A stretch of DNA of 64,000 nt from Fratercula arctica. Taxonomy: Eukaryota; Chordata; Aves; Charadriiformes; Alcidae. The DNA is taken from contig CANTUZ010000025.1 in the NCBI GenBank assembly GCA_947846985.1, positions 5,578,100 to 5,642,099 on the forward strand, in the 5' to 3' direction. A program made the position numbers and the translations under genes. Below the pieces are notes generated by a model, which worked only from the letters and a program-made list of their open reading frames with translations, did no database searches and was not told the DNA's origin. How positions within the stretch are numbered: position 1 is the stretch's first letter; each line of letters opens with the position of its first letter. Shown piece after piece: positions 10,762-21,015 of this stretch.

Positions 10762-11649
10762 TCAGGACTGCCTCCCAAGGGACTCTGGCAAGCAGGCTCC
10801 TAAATAGACCAAAGTCTGCCCTCCGGAAGTCCATGGTGGCAGTTCTGCTGACCCCCCCCTCCTTGCTTCGCTGAGAATCAAAAACTCAATAATTTCATGA
10901 TCACTATGCCCAAGATGGCCTCCAACTGTCACATCCCCCACAAGTCCTTCTCTATTTACAAACAGCAGGTCCAGGAGGGCTCCTTCCCTAGTTGGCTCCC
11001 TCACTATCCGTGTCAGGAACCTCCTAGACTGTTCCCTCTCAGCTCTATTGTGTTCCCAGCTGATATCTGGTAGGTTGAAGTCTCCCACCAGGACAAGGGC
11101 CAGTGATCTTGAGATTTCTCCCAGCTGCTTGTAGAATATTTCATCTACCTCTACATCCTGGTTGGGCGGTCTATAACAGACTCCCACCATGAGATCTGCC
11201 TTGTTGGCCCTCCCCCTGATTCTTATCCATAAACACCCAACCCTATTGTTACCATCATTAAGTTCTTGACATTTATAACACTCCCTAACATACAGAGCCA
11301 CCCCACCTCCTCTCCTTCCTTACCTGTGCCTTCTGAAGGGTTTGTAGCCATCTAATGCAGCACTCCAGTCGTGTGAGTCATCCCACCACGTTTCCATGAT
11401 GGTGACTACATCATAGCTTACCTGCTGCACAGTGGCTTCCAGCTCCTCCTGTTTGTTGCCCAGGCTGCATGCATTAGTGTAGAAGCACTTCAGCTGGGCT
11501 ACTGGTCCTGCCACCTTTTTGCTGGAAGAAGCCTTAACTTCTACCTGACCATTCCCAGGCACAACTATAGTTTCTAACCCATCAACGACCCTCGCGTCTC
11601 TGCTGCTGGATTCATCCCCTTCCCCCTTCAAATATAGTTTAAAGCCCAT
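10762..11649 (-). pseudogene. CR1 ORF2 endonuclease domain (broken)
   Basis: Apurinic/apyrimidinic-like endonuclease that nicks target DNA for LINE integration. Two minus-strand frames carry [18 protein letters not shown] and TIMETWWD (catalytic Glu region), then [25 protein letters not shown] and LGHSDHEIIEF (catalytic Asp/His). The residues are kept but the frames are separated by a stop and shift near 11310. It lies just downstream (minus sense) of ORF1 and upstream of RT, the normal CR1 order. Confidence 0.85.
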
Positions 11650-11689
11650 TTGATGAGCCCTGCCAACTCCTGTGCAGAGATCCTTTTCC

Positions 11690-12830
11690 CCTTTTGAGAC
11701 AGGTGTACCCCATCTGTCTCCAGCAGGCCTGGTGTCATGTAAACCAGCCTGTCATCAAAAAAACCAAAGTCCTGCCACTGACACCAGGCTCAGAGCCAGG
11801 TGTTGATCTGCTGGCTCTTCTTGTTGCTTTCCTCATCCTTCCCTGTGACTGGAATGACAGAGGAGGACACTACTTGCACTCCTGACCCCTTAACCAGTCG
11901 TCCCATGGCCCAGAAGTCTCTTTTGATCGCCCTTGGGTTTCTTGTTATCAGTTCATCTCTGCCTGTGTGAAAAATTAGTAGCGGGTAATAATCTGAAGGG
12001 TTTACCAGGGAGGGAAGTTTTCTTTTTATGCCTTTAACCTGGGCCCCAAGGAGGCAGCAGACTTCCCTGAGAAGTGGGTCTGGTCTGCACATCAGGCCTT
12101 CTGCTCCCTTCAGGATGGAGTCACCTACGACAATGACCCATTTTTTTTTCTTAACTGAAGATGTTTTGATGTGGGGTGTAGTTTGACTTAACCTTGGCGA
12201 TACCTCCGTGGACATTGAATTATCTTCCTTGTCATGATTGGGTTCCCCTTGCAGAGCCTCATACCTATTTTTTAAGGGTACCTGGGAAGGTGGGGGAGTG
12301 ACTAGGGAGACACGCCTGCTTCGCCAGGCAGGAACATGTTCCCATAGCCCCCTATCCTCTAAGTTACCTTGTTCAGCTAGGCAAAGAGAGGACAGGGAAT
12401 GCTCTGTATCATGTGGCCTTCCTGCCTGTTGGGCCTGGTTCAGGGGAGGTAGGTTGTGACTCCATCAGTCCATCTCCCTCTTGCACTCCCTAATGGTTCT
12501 CGATCTACTTACCTCCTCCCAGAGCTCCATCACTAGGCGGAGGATTTCCTCTACCTGGGCACACCTCCCACAGACGTGCTCACTGTTGCCATGTGATGCT
12601 GGCATAAGAGTAGGGTACACCCTGCAGCCTGACACCTGGGTGGCAGGGTGCTTCCACCAGAACTTCGTCTGGGAAGCTGCCTCAGTCCTGCTGGTTGTAG
12701 GGCTTGGAGAGGCCAAGGCTTTCTGCCGGGTGGATACCATGGCTCCCCGGTCAAGTTGGTACAGCACTTTAACGCCCTTCCACACAAACTGCCACACCAC
12801 TCTCTTTCTGATGCACCACACTGTTTGCCT
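11690..12830 (-). pseudogene. CR1 ORF1 (zinc-binding/coiled-coil plus SGNH esterase-like domain)
   Basis: ORF1 protein binds CR1 RNA. The N-terminal part (frame from 12821) shows a Cys pair in CGRCAQVEEILRLV followed by a Glu/Arg-rich coiled-coil segment. After degraded sequence the esterase-like half begins at 12215: WVIVVGDSILKGAEG (GDS nucleophile motif), YYPLLIFHTGRDEL, then QINTWL. The last catalytic block, reading TDGVHLS on the minus strand near 11700, is in a different frame. Start codon and exact limits are uncertain. Confidence 0.8.
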
Positions 12831-13054
12831 ACTCTGGTCACAGCACTCCCTAGGGCCGCCTTTTGTGGGAGTGTGGGGGGGGCACCGTTACTGCTGGCCC
12901 CGCCCCCATCTTGTCAGCAACCCTCGTGCAAGCTGCCAGCGCTCTCCTGGCCTTTCCCCTGCTCTGGAAAGCTTGGGAAAAGCCCCTTTTTTGCTGTGAA
13001 CCCCTGCTCTCCTGCAGACATACCTGCACCGGAGCTGTCCCTTGGCAAGGGTGT

Positions 13055-13959
13055 TAGGTATATAACAAATTATGGCAAGTGGTACTTAACAACAGATATA
13101 CAATGAATTATGGTGAGTGGTAAGGTACGCCTTGAGTTATTTACAAATTATGGCAAGCGATAACATCTTTAAAAGAGAAGAGAAAAGAAAAGAAAAAAGA
13201 AACAGAGAGATGGAGAAGGAGAGACAGAGCAAGAGAGAGAGAGATAAAGAGATCACCAGTCCTGGTAAGAGCGCTCTTCTGTGTATCTCCCAGGGCAAAA
13301 TCTCCCTAGGGAAAAATCTCACCTCTAGGGGCACTTATTTTCCCCTTTTATGTGTGCCTTATCAGTATGACCCTCCCCACTGCTACAGGGCAGTTTCGTC
13401 TCAGGTTTCTCCCTTCCCCCCAGATGACGTGTAGCATGATTTGGGTGGGGAGATGTGAGCTATAGTCATATATGTTTAGCATGATCTCGATAATCTTCAT
13501 TAACATATACAGGGGTGTCAACTTTAATATTCATTTCATGGATAATGAGGCAAAGGTCGTTCATCTGGCACAGTAGCCTTTTGAAGAAACAGAGAACTAT
13601 GCAGATTCCTGTTATCTTGTCCTTGCTGAAGAAAAGCAGGGCTGTCCTGTTTCTGTAAGACTCGAGTCTTCCAGGCATCTTCCAGGCAAGTTTTTCTCTC
13701 GAATGCATCACACGAGATAAGCAGGTGTTAGCCTTATCAGTTCCATGAGCAGAAGGCCTGGTACTTGTGAGTGTTTGAGACATTCCTCAGGAAGGCTCAG
13801 AGGGCCTCCTCCCCCTCCCCTTTGTCTCTCACCATTTGTTTCATGCTTCCCTCAGGCTGCTTCTCTTAGTCTTTATTTAGGGGAAATTACAAGTCATCTC
13901 TTACACCCTCACCCAGGACAGAGTTAGAAATTAATTTAATAAGAAGACAGAACAGACTG
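13055..13959. other. Unassigned stretch with purine-rich tract
   Basis: Contains related TATGGCAAG/TATGGTGAG motifs at 13070-13160 and an A/G-rich block at 13170-13255. A reversed AATAAAGA-like signal near 13873 hints at a minus-strand LTR, but I cannot define its ends. No gene seen. Confidence 0.4.
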
Positions 13960-14525
13960 TGCTGATCAGGCGGAGGCCATGGCCATACAAGCTGCTGTGG
14001 GTTAGCTGCTGTGGGTTAACCCAGATGGGCAGATAAGCACCACACAGTCTCTCGCTCACTTCCCCCCTCTTCCCCCGCAGTGGGATGGGGGAAGAGGAAA
14101 GGAAAAATAAAACCCGGAGAACTTGGGGGTCAAGATAAAACAAACAAACCAACAAAACAAAAAAATGTTCAATAAGTGAAGGATAAGTGGAAGAAGAGGG
14201 AACAAAATAAAACAAAACAAGTGATGCAAAAGCAATCACTCACCATCTCCTGTGGGTAGACAGGTGCCCAGCCAGTTCCTGAGCAAAAGATGGCTAACCC
14301 CCCTAAAGCCCCCTCTTTTCCCTTTTATCGCTGAGTATGACATTATATGACATGGAATATCTCTTTAGTTAATTTGGGTCATCTGCCCGGTTGTGTCCCC
14401 TCCCAGCCTGTTGCACACCCCCCAGTCTATTCACTGGGGGAGCAGAGTGAGAAACGGAGAAGGCCTTGACGCTATGCAAACACTGTTCAGCAAAAGCTAG
14501 AACATGAGTGTGTTACTAGAATCGT
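13960..14525 (-). mobile_element. Probable ERVL-type LTR or LTR-adjacent repeat (minus)
   Basis: Blocks such as CTGCTGTGGGTTAACCCAGATGG, the reversed CCCACTGCGGGGG-type U5 region and CCTTTTATCGCTGAGTATGACATTATATGAC resemble, in reverse complement, the tail and TATA region of avian ERVL LTRs (compare 15866-16360). Ends not resolved. Confidence 0.55.
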
Positions 14526-14552
14526 TTTGGTCAAAAATCTAAAACACAGCAC

Positions 14553-14937
14553 CATATTGGGTCTCTTCAGTCTGGAAAAAAGACGACTGAGGGGGGATCT
14601 TATCAATGCTTATAAAAACTTAAAGGGTGGGTGTCAGGAGGATGGGGTCAGGCTCTTTTCAGTGATGCCCAGCGACAGGACAAGAGGTAATGGGCACAAA
14701 CTTGAACATAGGAAGTTCCACCTAAACATGAGGAGGAACTTCTTTACCCTGAGGGTGGCAGAGCACTGGAACAGGCTGTCCAGAGAGGTGGTGGAGTCCC
14801 CATCTCTGGAGACATTCAAAACCCGCCTGGACATGTTCCTGTGCAACCTGCTCTAGGTGACCCTGCTCTGGCAGGGGGGTTGGACTAGATAATCTCCAGA
14901 GGTCCCTTCTAACCTCTACCATTCTGTGATTCTGTGC
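14553..14937 (+). mobile_element. CR1 LINE 3' end
   Basis: The reading frame shows the conserved CR1 C-terminus ([44 protein letters not shown]). It is followed by the TTGGACTAGATAATCTCCAG block and ATTCTGTGATTCTGTG tail. Confidence 0.9.
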
Positions 14938-15865
14938 TTCCACTGCCTGTGTGCTTCTTGCCCTTTAGTTTGACCAGCAGGTCTTGACTCAGCCATGCCG
15001 GTCTATTGCCTGCCTTTCCTGATTTCTTACACATGGACATCGAGAACTCATGTGCTCTATGGAAAGCATCCTTAAAGATAAGAGAATGTCTCTCTTCTTT
15101 TTTATTAAAGTGTTTGACTTGATAGTTCTTTACAGAAAAAATAGATAATGAACACAAATGAACTAATCTGCTGGATATGATAATCACTTTATATTACTTC
15201 ATCTGACTTGGTTTTGGTTCTGTTATCAATGCATATTGATGCTTTGGATGCGATTGTGGTGTCACATGAGTTTCATTCCTTTTGCAGACTCAGGGACATT
15301 ACTATTTACTGGACTAAGCAAGACTGTAATCGGGTTTTCCATCTTTTTGTGCAGTACAATTGTCATAAAATTTCTGTTTTCATTGTAGCTCATAATTTTC
15401 TTCCTTGGTCAATATGCAGTGTGATTGGTGCCTTTACACTCTTGGTTGATCTCGGCTGATTATTTTACATGAAAAAAGCATCATTTTCTATTAGAATGTG
15501 TGATAAAATTTGGCAAAATGAACAGAAAACTGCATTGTGACACCTGCCAACATAGCTATACAGTTGATGTTTTTGGAAGTTAGGTGTAAAATCACTGCTG
15601 GATTTTTAAGACCCGTCTACAAGAAATAATAAATGTTAAAGCTACTTCTGCAATAAAGGAGAAAAGATTTCAAATGCTGGTAAACGGAAATTTTAATAAT
15701 CTGCTATCCACCCAGGAAAATTATAAGAAATGTGGAGGCTGACCAGGTAAATCACATACAAATAACAAATATGTTAAACGGATTGGAGATACATTATAGA
15801 AGTATGTAGCATATGGATTTAAATTTCTCAGGCTGCTAAGGAAAACATGCTATCCTGTATGCCTA
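14938..15865. other. Anonymous DNA, no gene recognised
   Basis: AT-rich. One plus-strand frame of 83 codons (15208-15459) has no recognisable domain. No LTR or CR1 blocks found. Confidence 0.5.
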
Positions 15866-16360
15866 TATCCTGGTTTCAGCCGGGAAAGAGTTAATTTTCT
15901 TTCTAGTGATTGCTATGAAAGGAATGTCAATAATGCATATTGTTTTAGTTGTTGCTAAGCGATGTTTATACTTTTCAAGGACTCTTTTCAGCTTCCCATA
16001 GAAGCTGAGAAGGAGCATAGACAGAAGAACACAATGGCCAATTGAATATTCCATACCACAGACATCATGCTCAGTATATAAATGGGGGTTGGCCGGGGGG
16101 GTGGGAATCTACGATCACTGCTCAGGAAGATACCAGTTCACTGGGTGGTGAGAGTGACTTGTGTCATTATTATTATTATCGTTATTTTCCTTTTCTGTTA
16201 TTGTTCTATTAAACTGTCTTTATCTCAACTCACGAGGGTTTTTTTTTATTTCCCTTTCCCCTCCTTTTCTCCCTTTTCTCCCTGGCCGTCTGGGGGAAAG
16301 GGGGAGAACTGTGCAAGCAGTTGTGTGGTCCTAGCTGCTGGCTGGGGTTAAACCACGACA
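15866..16360 (+). mobile_element. Solo ERVL LTR with 5-bp target duplication
   Basis: Starts TATCCTGGTTTCAGC (family start TGTCC, so the first G is mutated) and ends AACCACGACA. It shows TATA in CAGTATATAAATGG (about 16073), an ATT-repeat stretch and a CTATTAAACTG signal. Direct repeats GCCTA at 15861-15865 and 16361-16365 flank it, as expected for class III/ERVL integration. No internal sequence remains, so it is a solo LTR left by LTR-LTR recombination. Confidence 0.9.
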
Positions 16361-16542
16361 GCCTATAAACATTTATAATGTAGAACTGTATTGAGAGTTC
16401 TGATCTGTATGTAGGAGACAAATTCTTCTTTACCTGCAACTGTGCCAAGATACATAATTTACAGGAGAGATATAAAAGACTTATTCAGATTAAAAAATGC
16501 AATATCTACTTAATCCAAAAGTAATTTTAAAGTGTATACGTG

Positions 16543-16789
16543 TGTCCTGGTTCCGGCGGGGACAGGGTTAAGTATTCCATGCCATGTGAGCCACGCCCAC
16601 CTTGAGATTAAAAGGAGGGAGGGGGCAGGCAGTCAGGTTTGGAGCGGGCTGGTGCGTCCCGGGTCCGGACTGGCGGGGAGCGGCGGTTCCGTAATCGCGT
16701 TTGTATATTTCTCTGTCGGTGTTATTGTTTTCTTGTTCCCTTTGCTGTTCTGTTAAACTGCCTTTGTCTCAACCCAAGAGTTTTGCCTT
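16543..16789 (+). mobile_element. ERVL LTR family L1, 3' truncated
   Basis: TGTCCTGGTTCCGGCGGGGA through CAACCCAAGAGTTTTGCCTT matches the L1 LTR at 24954-25283 closely, then jumps within GCCTT into pol-derived sequence. Confidence 0.85.
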
Positions 16790-17135
16790 GAAAGGCAAGT
16801 CTTGTGGCAACTCCAGAATAAATTGAGTCAGACAGTGGGACTCATTTCAAAAACAATCTGGCCTGGATGTACTTGGTGGGTGATGCTGGAGAATGGAGAA
16901 ATTTAATGTATTCATTAAGGAAATTTAACTCTCAGTGAGATTACTCAGTCCTGGGTCTGGTATAATAGATGAGACTCTGCAATTACGAACTAAATGGACT
17001 TAGCAAACTTTTCTGTATAAAGATAAATCATAAATGACTGGTCTGTGTATATATATATGTATATGTATATATTTGACGGATAAGAAATATTAGAGATCTG
17101 AGCATGATGCAAATGGTATGGAATAAGGGGTGGAA
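16790..17135 (+). pseudogene. ERVL pol scraps and 3' internal end with polypurine tract
   Basis: 16790-16855 matches the provirus integrase region near 24150-24215 (GCAAGTC, GGGACTCATTTC). 16858-16930 matches its pol end (CTTGGTGGGT). 16970-17135 matches in reverse complement 59776-59950, ending in the purine tract AATAAGGGGTGGAA directly before an LTR. Most of gag and pol is deleted, leaving a mini-element between an L1 and an L2 LTR. Confidence 0.7.
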
Positions 17136-17658
17136 TGTCTTGATTTGGGGTAGAGCAGAGCCAACTTTCAGTGAGAGAGGCTCTTGCTTTTACTTGTTGC
17201 CGTGGCAACCAGGGTCAGCTGACTTGGTTGTTTACCCTGTGGAGGGGTTGCACCTGTGGGGAGGAGTGGACAGGTCAGGTGACCCAAACTGACCTTCCCG
17301 TCTGCCATGCTCAGTATAAAAGCTGAGGGATCAAAGGCTTGGGGTTTTTTTTAAGGGTTTTTCTTCAATGGGTTCTTCTTCAATGGTTTGTTTTCTTCAA
17401 TGGCTCTCTTTCTTTAATGACTGATGTCTGAGGAGTCAGTTTGTCTACCTGACTGCGCCCAGTCAGTTTGTCTACCTTTGATCCTTCTCCATGCATTTGT
17501 GAAGCTATATTTGGAGTCTAATTCCTATCTGTTGCTGAGTCCTGTCTGTAACTTCCCCAGTGCCTGCCAGTGACATGTCCCTGGGAGCTTGATGCAGTTT
17601 TGTATATATTTATATACATTGTATCTTTTTCATTATTTTCATTTTATTTTATTATTAA
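17136..17658 (+). mobile_element. ERVL LTR family L2, truncated
   Basis: TGTCTTGATTTGGGGTAGAG start, TATA box in CAGTATAAAAGCTGAG (about 17310), and a T-rich R-U5. It matches 6521-7673 and the reverse complement of 58648-59775. The 3' part is lost where another LTR begins at 17659. Confidence 0.8.
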
Positions 17659-18101
17659 TGTGTGAGCTGATGCAGGCAGGATGCAGGGACAACCACAAAA
17701 CCACGGATGAAAGGCAAAGAACAAGTTTAATCTCGATACCATGTGGATTAGAGAATTTCCGAAGGAACACCTGGGCAGAGGCTTGGAAGTAGGGGACATG
17801 GGCACCGTGGAGCGAGAGAGAGCACAGACTCCCTGTTTTTGCAGGTATTTCAAGGGTTCAAGCAGGCATAGTTTTCCCCCTGTGCTTTTATTTTATTCAG
17901 CAACAGGGCAAGATTATCACGTGGCTAGATAAGGTGTCCCTGAGTCCATAGCAGACTTAACTTATCGAAGTGCAGATGTTTTTCTTGCAAGCACATAAGA
18001 CTGAACAACAATTAGTGTGATATGTGTGTTTCCCAGCGCCCCAGGTGTGAGTCACTTGAGTGTATTTACAGTCCTCGCCAATCTTCCATTACTTTCCCAC
18101 A
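17659..18101 (-). mobile_element. Class III LTR family L3 (minus)
   Basis: On the plus strand it runs TGTGTGAGCTGATGCAGG to TTTCCCACA, matching 38773-39260 nearly throughout. No convincing target duplication (ATTAA against ATTTC). Confidence 0.8.
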
Positions 18102-18159
18102 ATTTCTTTTTTTTATTTTTTCCTTTTTGTTCATTTTTTCCTCTTTATTTTCCATACTG

Positions 18160-18306
18160 GAAGCCAAAAAGTTGGGATCCCTTGCTAGGAACTGTGGAAC
18201 TGAGAGAGGAATTGGAAAAAAAGCAGCAATTTGCAGTCTCTGGAGAGAGCTCCTCTCAAGTGTGAGGGCAAGATATATCCATTCAAGGAAGATCTGGTAA
18301 ACTCCC
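18160..18306 (+). pseudogene. ERVL gag capsid fragment
   Basis: The frame shows KLGSLARNCGTERGIGKK then LWRELLSSVRARYIHS, collinear with the capsid-like region of the 19093 provirus (QLGSLSREGS...IGKK...LWKRLLSGVRERYPFS). It is cut at 18307 by the LTR start TGTTGTGCG. About 48 codons survive. Confidence 0.75.
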
Positions 18307-19092
18307 TGTTGTGCGAAAAGGGGCAAAGTGGTTTTGGCAGAAGATAAACCCCCTTGCGTTCTAACACTCCTCACCGAGGTGGGAGGCTAGGTGCGGCTGG
18401 GTTTAAATTCTGAGTGATGCCCAATTCATCACTGTCAGTCCAATTGCGTTTAATATGTGTTAAACTATTACGATTTGGATAGACTAATAGTGGACTGCAC
18501 CTTCAGTCCAGGCATGCTCATGAACTAGCACGGCCACTCTCGAGTCTTTGGTTGCGTTCAATGAGAAACCGAAACGACTAGCTACTTAAACAGTACAGTT
18601 TATTTAAACAACAGATATATAGGTTTTTAGGATTGCCGGTGATAAATACACTGTCTGCAAAGCACGTGCAAATAAAATTATTGTTAAGTATACAAAACGC
18701 GTGACAAAGTTATAAACAATACAGCCTGGCTATAAATGTAGGATAGAGATTCTCTAGAGAGATTTCTAAGTTCCCCGAGGAAACACTCGGTATGATCTAA
18801 GTCTTACGCACAGGCATCCCTATGGGGGGGAAGAAAGGCTCAGCCTGCCGGCTGGTCCCACAAGTCAGTGATGGAGTTCTCCTTGACTTGTTTGCGATGG
18901 TGTCTTCCCTGGGTATCCCCCCCTTTCTTGGGCTATTTTTATACTATTTTTTTTATCTTCGAAGTGGAGTTTGAGTGACTTTAGTCATAAATACTTTTAT
19001 TAGGATTGGTGTACTCAAGGAGGAGCGGTTGCACCTTGGGGGCGGGTAGCCTCTGGGATGGAGGTGTGTTTTGGTACACTGTAATGAGCAAA
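18307..19092 (-). mobile_element. LTR family X1 (minus), truncated
   Basis: Collinear with the 1.1-kb solo LTR at 51311-52410. TATA and AATAAA signals read on the minus strand (reversed TTTTTATACTATTTTT near 18938 and TTTATTTAAAC near 18600). The 5' third (minus sense) is missing: identity stops at GTAATGAGCAAA, exactly where the L1 LTR begins at 19093. Confidence 0.8.
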
Positions 19093-19450
19093 TGTCCTGG
19101 TTCCGGCAGGGATAGGGTTAATTCTCCCCAAGACACGGGTATTCCATGCCATGTGAGCCATGCCCACCCTGAGCTGCCGGGGGAGGGGGCAGGAAGTTGC
19201 CGCTTGGAGTAGGCTGGGGCATCCCGGGTCCAGTCAGTGAGCGGTGGGAAGCGCCGGTTCCGTAATCGTGTTTGTATATTCTTCTATCCGCGTTACTGTT
19301 GCTGTTTTTCTTGTACCCTCTGCTGTTCTGTTAAACTGCCTTTGTCTCAACCCAAGAGTTTTGCCTTTTTCTTGTGATTCTTCCCGTATTGGGAAGACCC
19401 AAGCGAGCGGCACGTGGTTCTTTGTTGCCGTCAGAGGCCAAACCACGACA
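19093..19450 (+). mobile_element. 5' LTR, L1 subtype a
   Basis: TGTCCTGGTTCCGGCAGGGA to AAACCACGACA, 358 bp. Compared with the 3' LTR it carries an extra CTCCCCAAGACACGGG block and differs through U3. The CTGTTAAACTGCCTTTGTC polyadenylation region is shared. Confidence 0.85.
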
Positions 19451-19458
19451 CACCTTTT

Positions 19459-19476
19459 TGGCACTCAACGTGGGGC
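19459..19476 (+). promoter_or_regulatory. Primer binding site, tRNA-Lys-like
   Basis: TGGCACTCAACGTGGGGC lies 8 nt after the LTR end. By my recollection it differs at two positions from the site complementary to tRNA-Lys(1,2) used by several beta-type and foamy-type viruses. Both differences are transition-type. Confidence 0.7.
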
Positions 19477-19554
19477 TCGAAGGGTTGAGATAAAGACAGA
19501 ATCCAACTAGCGCTTGAAAAAACGAATTTGTTAGGTAAATAGTCACTGGTCACT

Positions 19555-20415
19555 ATGTTGCTTAGTTTGTTCTCATGGCTGTGTTATGTAAATTCCTATG
19601 TGTCTTATGCACTCCCTGTGATGATATTTGTTACTTCTGGGAGGGGGATGAGGATTATCATTTTACTGTTCTGTGTGATATCGGCTTATGATATGATAAC
19701 ATCACTTGTTAGACGGTTATTTTGGGGCGTTTATGTGGTATTGCTGTCCTGTCCGTACATTGGGCACCACCTCTCAGAATTTATTAATAATTATACCCAG
19801 TCTATGGGGGAAACAGGGAGGGACACTTTCCCCAGCTCTTTTGCCTCCCTTTTCTCCTTTGGGTCAGGTATGACAGCTTTTGAGAATTTTCAATATCCTT
19901 GGGATGCTCAAACCAGCATGTTCCTAGTGTTATGTTTGCTGAATATGTTCCAGGTCTCGTTTAGGGTTAAACGACTATTTAAGACTACCACCCAGAGATC
20001 TGCTCCAAGGCTGGACAGTCAGGGGTGGCATGGCATGTGGGAGAACATGGGCAGGTACTTAGAGAACTTCTCACCTCCAATGGTCTGGGACTTCACCCCT
20101 GAACAATTACAGGACCCTGATGGAGTAGTAGAATATCTGAAGGGAAAATGCTGTGGCCATTCTAGAGAGGCACAACTCACTGCACTGTGCTGGGCCCTGG
20201 CCAGTATCTACCAGGCACTGCTCACTGCTATGCAGCACCCTCAGGGGAAAGAGACAGAGACCAGACAGACAGGCACTGCGGCTGCTGCAGCCCCTGTGAC
20301 AGGCACTGCGGCTGCTGCAGCCCCCACGACAGTCACTGTGGTTACTCCAACCCCGGTGGCAGCCACTGCTGCTGAACCAGGGAACCAACCCGTGCCAGTA
20401 ACAGTTGACCCATAA
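19555..20415 (+). pseudogene. ERVL gag, N-terminal part with membrane-like segments
   Basis: A 286-codon frame in the gag position, starting at an ATG about 80 nt after the primer site. Its first 75 residues contain three strongly hydrophobic stretches (about 3-27, 34-50, 55-70), and another lies at about 122-138. These are unusual for a matrix protein. A soluble region around 150-230 follows. The C-terminus (about 236-286) is Ala/Thr/Pro-rich with a 10-residue tandem duplication containing GTAAAAAP, encoded by a 30-bp repeat at 20269-20330. The frame stops at 20413, and homologous gag continues in another frame. The function of the hydrophobic part is unknown. Recognition as gag rests on position and continuity with the capsid part. 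Confidence 0.6.
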
Positions 20416-21010
20416 AGAAGAAGAAGTACACAAAGAAATCAGTTTGCTTAGTAAGAGATGACGATGAACCAGGGCCATCAGCAGGACAGGAGGAAGAGGC
20501 AGAACCAGAGATAATTACCTGATCCCTATCCTTGAGTGAGCTGCGGGATATGCGAAAAGATTTTAGCCGACTTTCAGGTGAGCACATTGTCACCTGGCTG
20601 CTTTGGTGTTGGGATAATGGGGCCAGTAGCCTGGAATTAGAGGGTAGGGAAGCCAGGCAGCTGGGATCCCTGTCTAGGGAAGGCAGCATTGACAAGGCAA
20701 TTGGAAAGAAGACCCAAGCCCTCAGCCTCTGGAAACGACTCCTGTCAGGCGTGAGGGAGAGGTACCCCTTCAGTGAAGATATTGTATGTCAACCAAGCAA
20801 GTGGACCACCATGGAAAGAGGTATCCAGTACCTGAGAGAAGTAGCCATGTGGGAGATGATTTATTATGACTTGGACAACACAGACTTACCCACGGACCCT
20901 GATGAGGTGCACTGCACAAGGCCCATGTGGCAGAAGTTTGTACGGAGTGCACCATCATCATAAGCCAACTCACTGGCAGTAATGGAATGGAAAGGCGAAG
21001 AAGGACCAAC
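20416..21010 (+). pseudogene. ERVL gag, capsid-like part
   Basis: After an acidic linker (VRDDDEPGPSAGQEEEAEP) and an in-frame TGA at about 20520, the open frame to 20963 reads ELRDMRKDFSRLSGEHIVTW, CWDNGASSLELEGREARQLG, LWKRLLSGVRERYPF and a Trp-rich end. The same signature recurs at 18160 and, diverged, at 37816-38106 (minus), so this is a conserved capsid-type domain of these elements. A TAA at 20961 interrupts it, with homologous reading continuing beyond. Capsid would build the particle shell. This copy has two stops and a frame change relative to the N-terminal part. Confidence 0.7.
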
Positions 21011-21015
21011 GGTGG

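Larger units (their letters stand above)
8020..13054 (-). mobile_element. Near full-length CR1 LINE, split by an LTR
   Basis: Read on the minus strand from about 13054: GC-rich 5' UTR, ORF1 (12830-11690), ORF2 endonuclease (11650-10760) and reverse transcriptase (10700-8120, interrupted), and 3' tail ending at about 8020 in the reverse complement of AATCATAGAATTG. The only large break is the LTR-like insert at 9757-10403. Length without the insert is about 4.4 kb, typical of full-length CR1. All ORFs carry frameshifts or stops. Confidence 0.85.

Noticed and set aside
12481..13106. Plus-strand frames of 60-170 codons
   Set aside because: They are antisense to the 5' UTR and ORF1 of the minus-strand CR1, which is GC-rich and low in stops.
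16165..16185. ATT microsatellite
   Set aside because: It is the usual ATT stretch within this ERVL LTR family, not an independent locus.
17050..17075. TATATA-rich tract as a promoter
   Set aside because: It is part of the ERVL 3' internal region shared with 59840-59870. The LTR has its own TATA box further on.
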